The notes below the pieces were generated by a model. That model ran no database searches. It was not told the DNA's origin and was given only the letters and a program-made list of their open reading frames with translations. From NCBI GenBank assembly GCA_016181985.1, contig JACOYG010000020.1:1-49253 (forward strand): DNA of 49,253 nucleotides, written 5' to 3'. Both the position numbers and the translations under genes were made by a program. Of the stretch, positions 48,880-49,253 are shown piece by piece (position 1 is the stretch's first letter; each line of letters opens with the position of its first letter). Source of the stretch: Candidatus Nealsoniibacteriota bacterium (GTDB taxonomy: Bacteria; Patescibacteriota; Minisyncoccia; Minisyncoccales; MHMH01).

Positions 48880-49253
48880 AAATTTATTTTCTCTTTAATG
48901 GAATATGAGGTCTTCTCGCGCGGTTCATAGTAAATTCTAATTAAAATTTCAGCCAAAAGACCCATCAATATAAACTGAATGCCCGTAATGATGAAAAATA
49001 TGGTAAGTAACGGCAATTGAGTCGTGGAAATTGGTATATTAAGAATAAATTTGTATACTAAAGTTGCCAAGCCCCCTAAAAATCCCAAAAATAACAACAG
49101 AAGACCGGCCTGGCCGAAAAAATGGATTGGTCTCGTTAAATATGCCATTAAAAATTTAACCGTAAGCAAATCAAGAAATCCCTTAAAGATTCTAGCGGGC
49201 CCATATTTAGACTTGCCGTATTTTCTCGGATAATGCTTAACTTTTATCTCTGA
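48876..49253 (-). CDS. C-terminal part of a membrane GT2 (GtrB/DPM-like), cut by window edge
   Basis: The frame is open to the window end, giving 125 residues of a longer protein. It begins with KYGKSKYGPARIFKGFLDLL, the re-entrant amphipathic region of GtrB-like polyprenyl-phosphate sugar transferases, then two membrane helices (about residues 55-75 and 84-106) and a tail ending YYEPREKTSY. The catalytic GT-A domain lies outside the window. Unlike the GT2 at 19845, this one has its own membrane helices and needs no DUF2304 partner. It probably supplies the GT-C enzyme at 45770-47470. Confidence 0.82.
   Translation of the reverse strand, partial: SEIKVKHYPRKYGKSKYGPARIFKGFLDLLTVKFLMAYLTRPIHFFGQAGLLLLFLGFLGGLATLVYKFILNIPISTTQLPLLTIFFIITGIQFILMGLLAEILIRIYYEPREKTSYSIKEKINL

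Noticed and set aside
1..49253. tRNA, rRNA or riboswitch genes (including a cobalamin riboswitch for the B12-rSAM genes)
   Set aside because: No T-loop or rRNA-like sequences were seen, and intergenic gaps before the B12-rSAM genes are too short for a cobalamin riboswitch.

Overview
The window looks like a piece of a small, AT-rich bacterial genome from the Patescibacteria (Candidate Phyla Radiation), most likely a Parcubacteria-type lineage. The basis is indirect: very tight gene packing with ATGA stop/start overlaps, a membrane-anchored PaaX/Cas2-like protein, a secreted Cys-repeat protein followed by a small anchored protein ending in a TNPF-type tail, an in-frame 'APRLRSGQA'-type insert, and short dispersed palindromes. 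All are features I associate with that radiation. No rRNA or tRNA gene, CRISPR array or insertion sequence was recognised, and no stretch above 300 bases lacks a gene.

Layout. (1) 1-3418, minus strand: a PaaX/Cas2-like gene bracketed by copies of a palindromic repeat, a coupled Nudix-fold/membrane-protein pair, and a cobalamin-binding-type radical SAM (B12-rSAM) gene. (2) 3539-5044, plus: a paralogous B12-rSAM gene, divergent from the first. (3) 5027-11350, minus: a compact six-gene operon (GT4, SDR, SPASM radical SAM, methyltransferase, B12-rSAM, GT4) behind a strong near-leaderless promoter. (4) 11417-17721, minus: general genes, namely the Cys-repeat protein and its partner, a LiaF-like protein, an S51 peptidase, a short RecQ, a Nudix hydrolase and a HAD-like protein. 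(5) 17747-38563: a surface-glycan locus. It holds a GT-C membrane glycosyltransferase divergent from a polyprenyl-phosphate-sugar synthase-like GT2 and a DUF2304 protein, then what reads as a complete GDP-heptose route (transaldolase, GmhA, HddA, and an HddC-GmhB fusion), an epimerase, two GT2s, a radical SAM, a B12-rSAM, a NodU-type carbamoyltransferase with SxtJ, SGNH and DUF5989 partners, a methyltransferase and three consecutive B12-rSAMs. (6) 38515-49253, minus: a flippase-like membrane protein, five more B12-rSAMs, a methyltransferase, a second GT-C protein and the C-terminal part of a membrane GT2 running off the window.

How it may work together (inference): nucleotide-activated heptose and other sugars are put together by GT2/GT4 enzymes and lipid-linked GT-C enzymes, then decorated by carbamoylation, methylation and an unusually large set of radical SAM enzymes. 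Twelve B12-rSAM genes and two other radical SAM genes lie in 49 kb. Nine of the twelve share a C-terminal signature (Phe-Tyr-x-Arg/Lys-Pro-x-Tyr followed by Ile-Arg-Ser-Phe) or a weaker form of it, and none shows the classical DxHxxG cobalamin motif. This array is the most striking feature of the window. The second is the palindrome family, present here as two perfect copies that differ by a compensatory base pair and two matching hybrid copies, one of which encodes the C-terminus of a glycosyltransferase.
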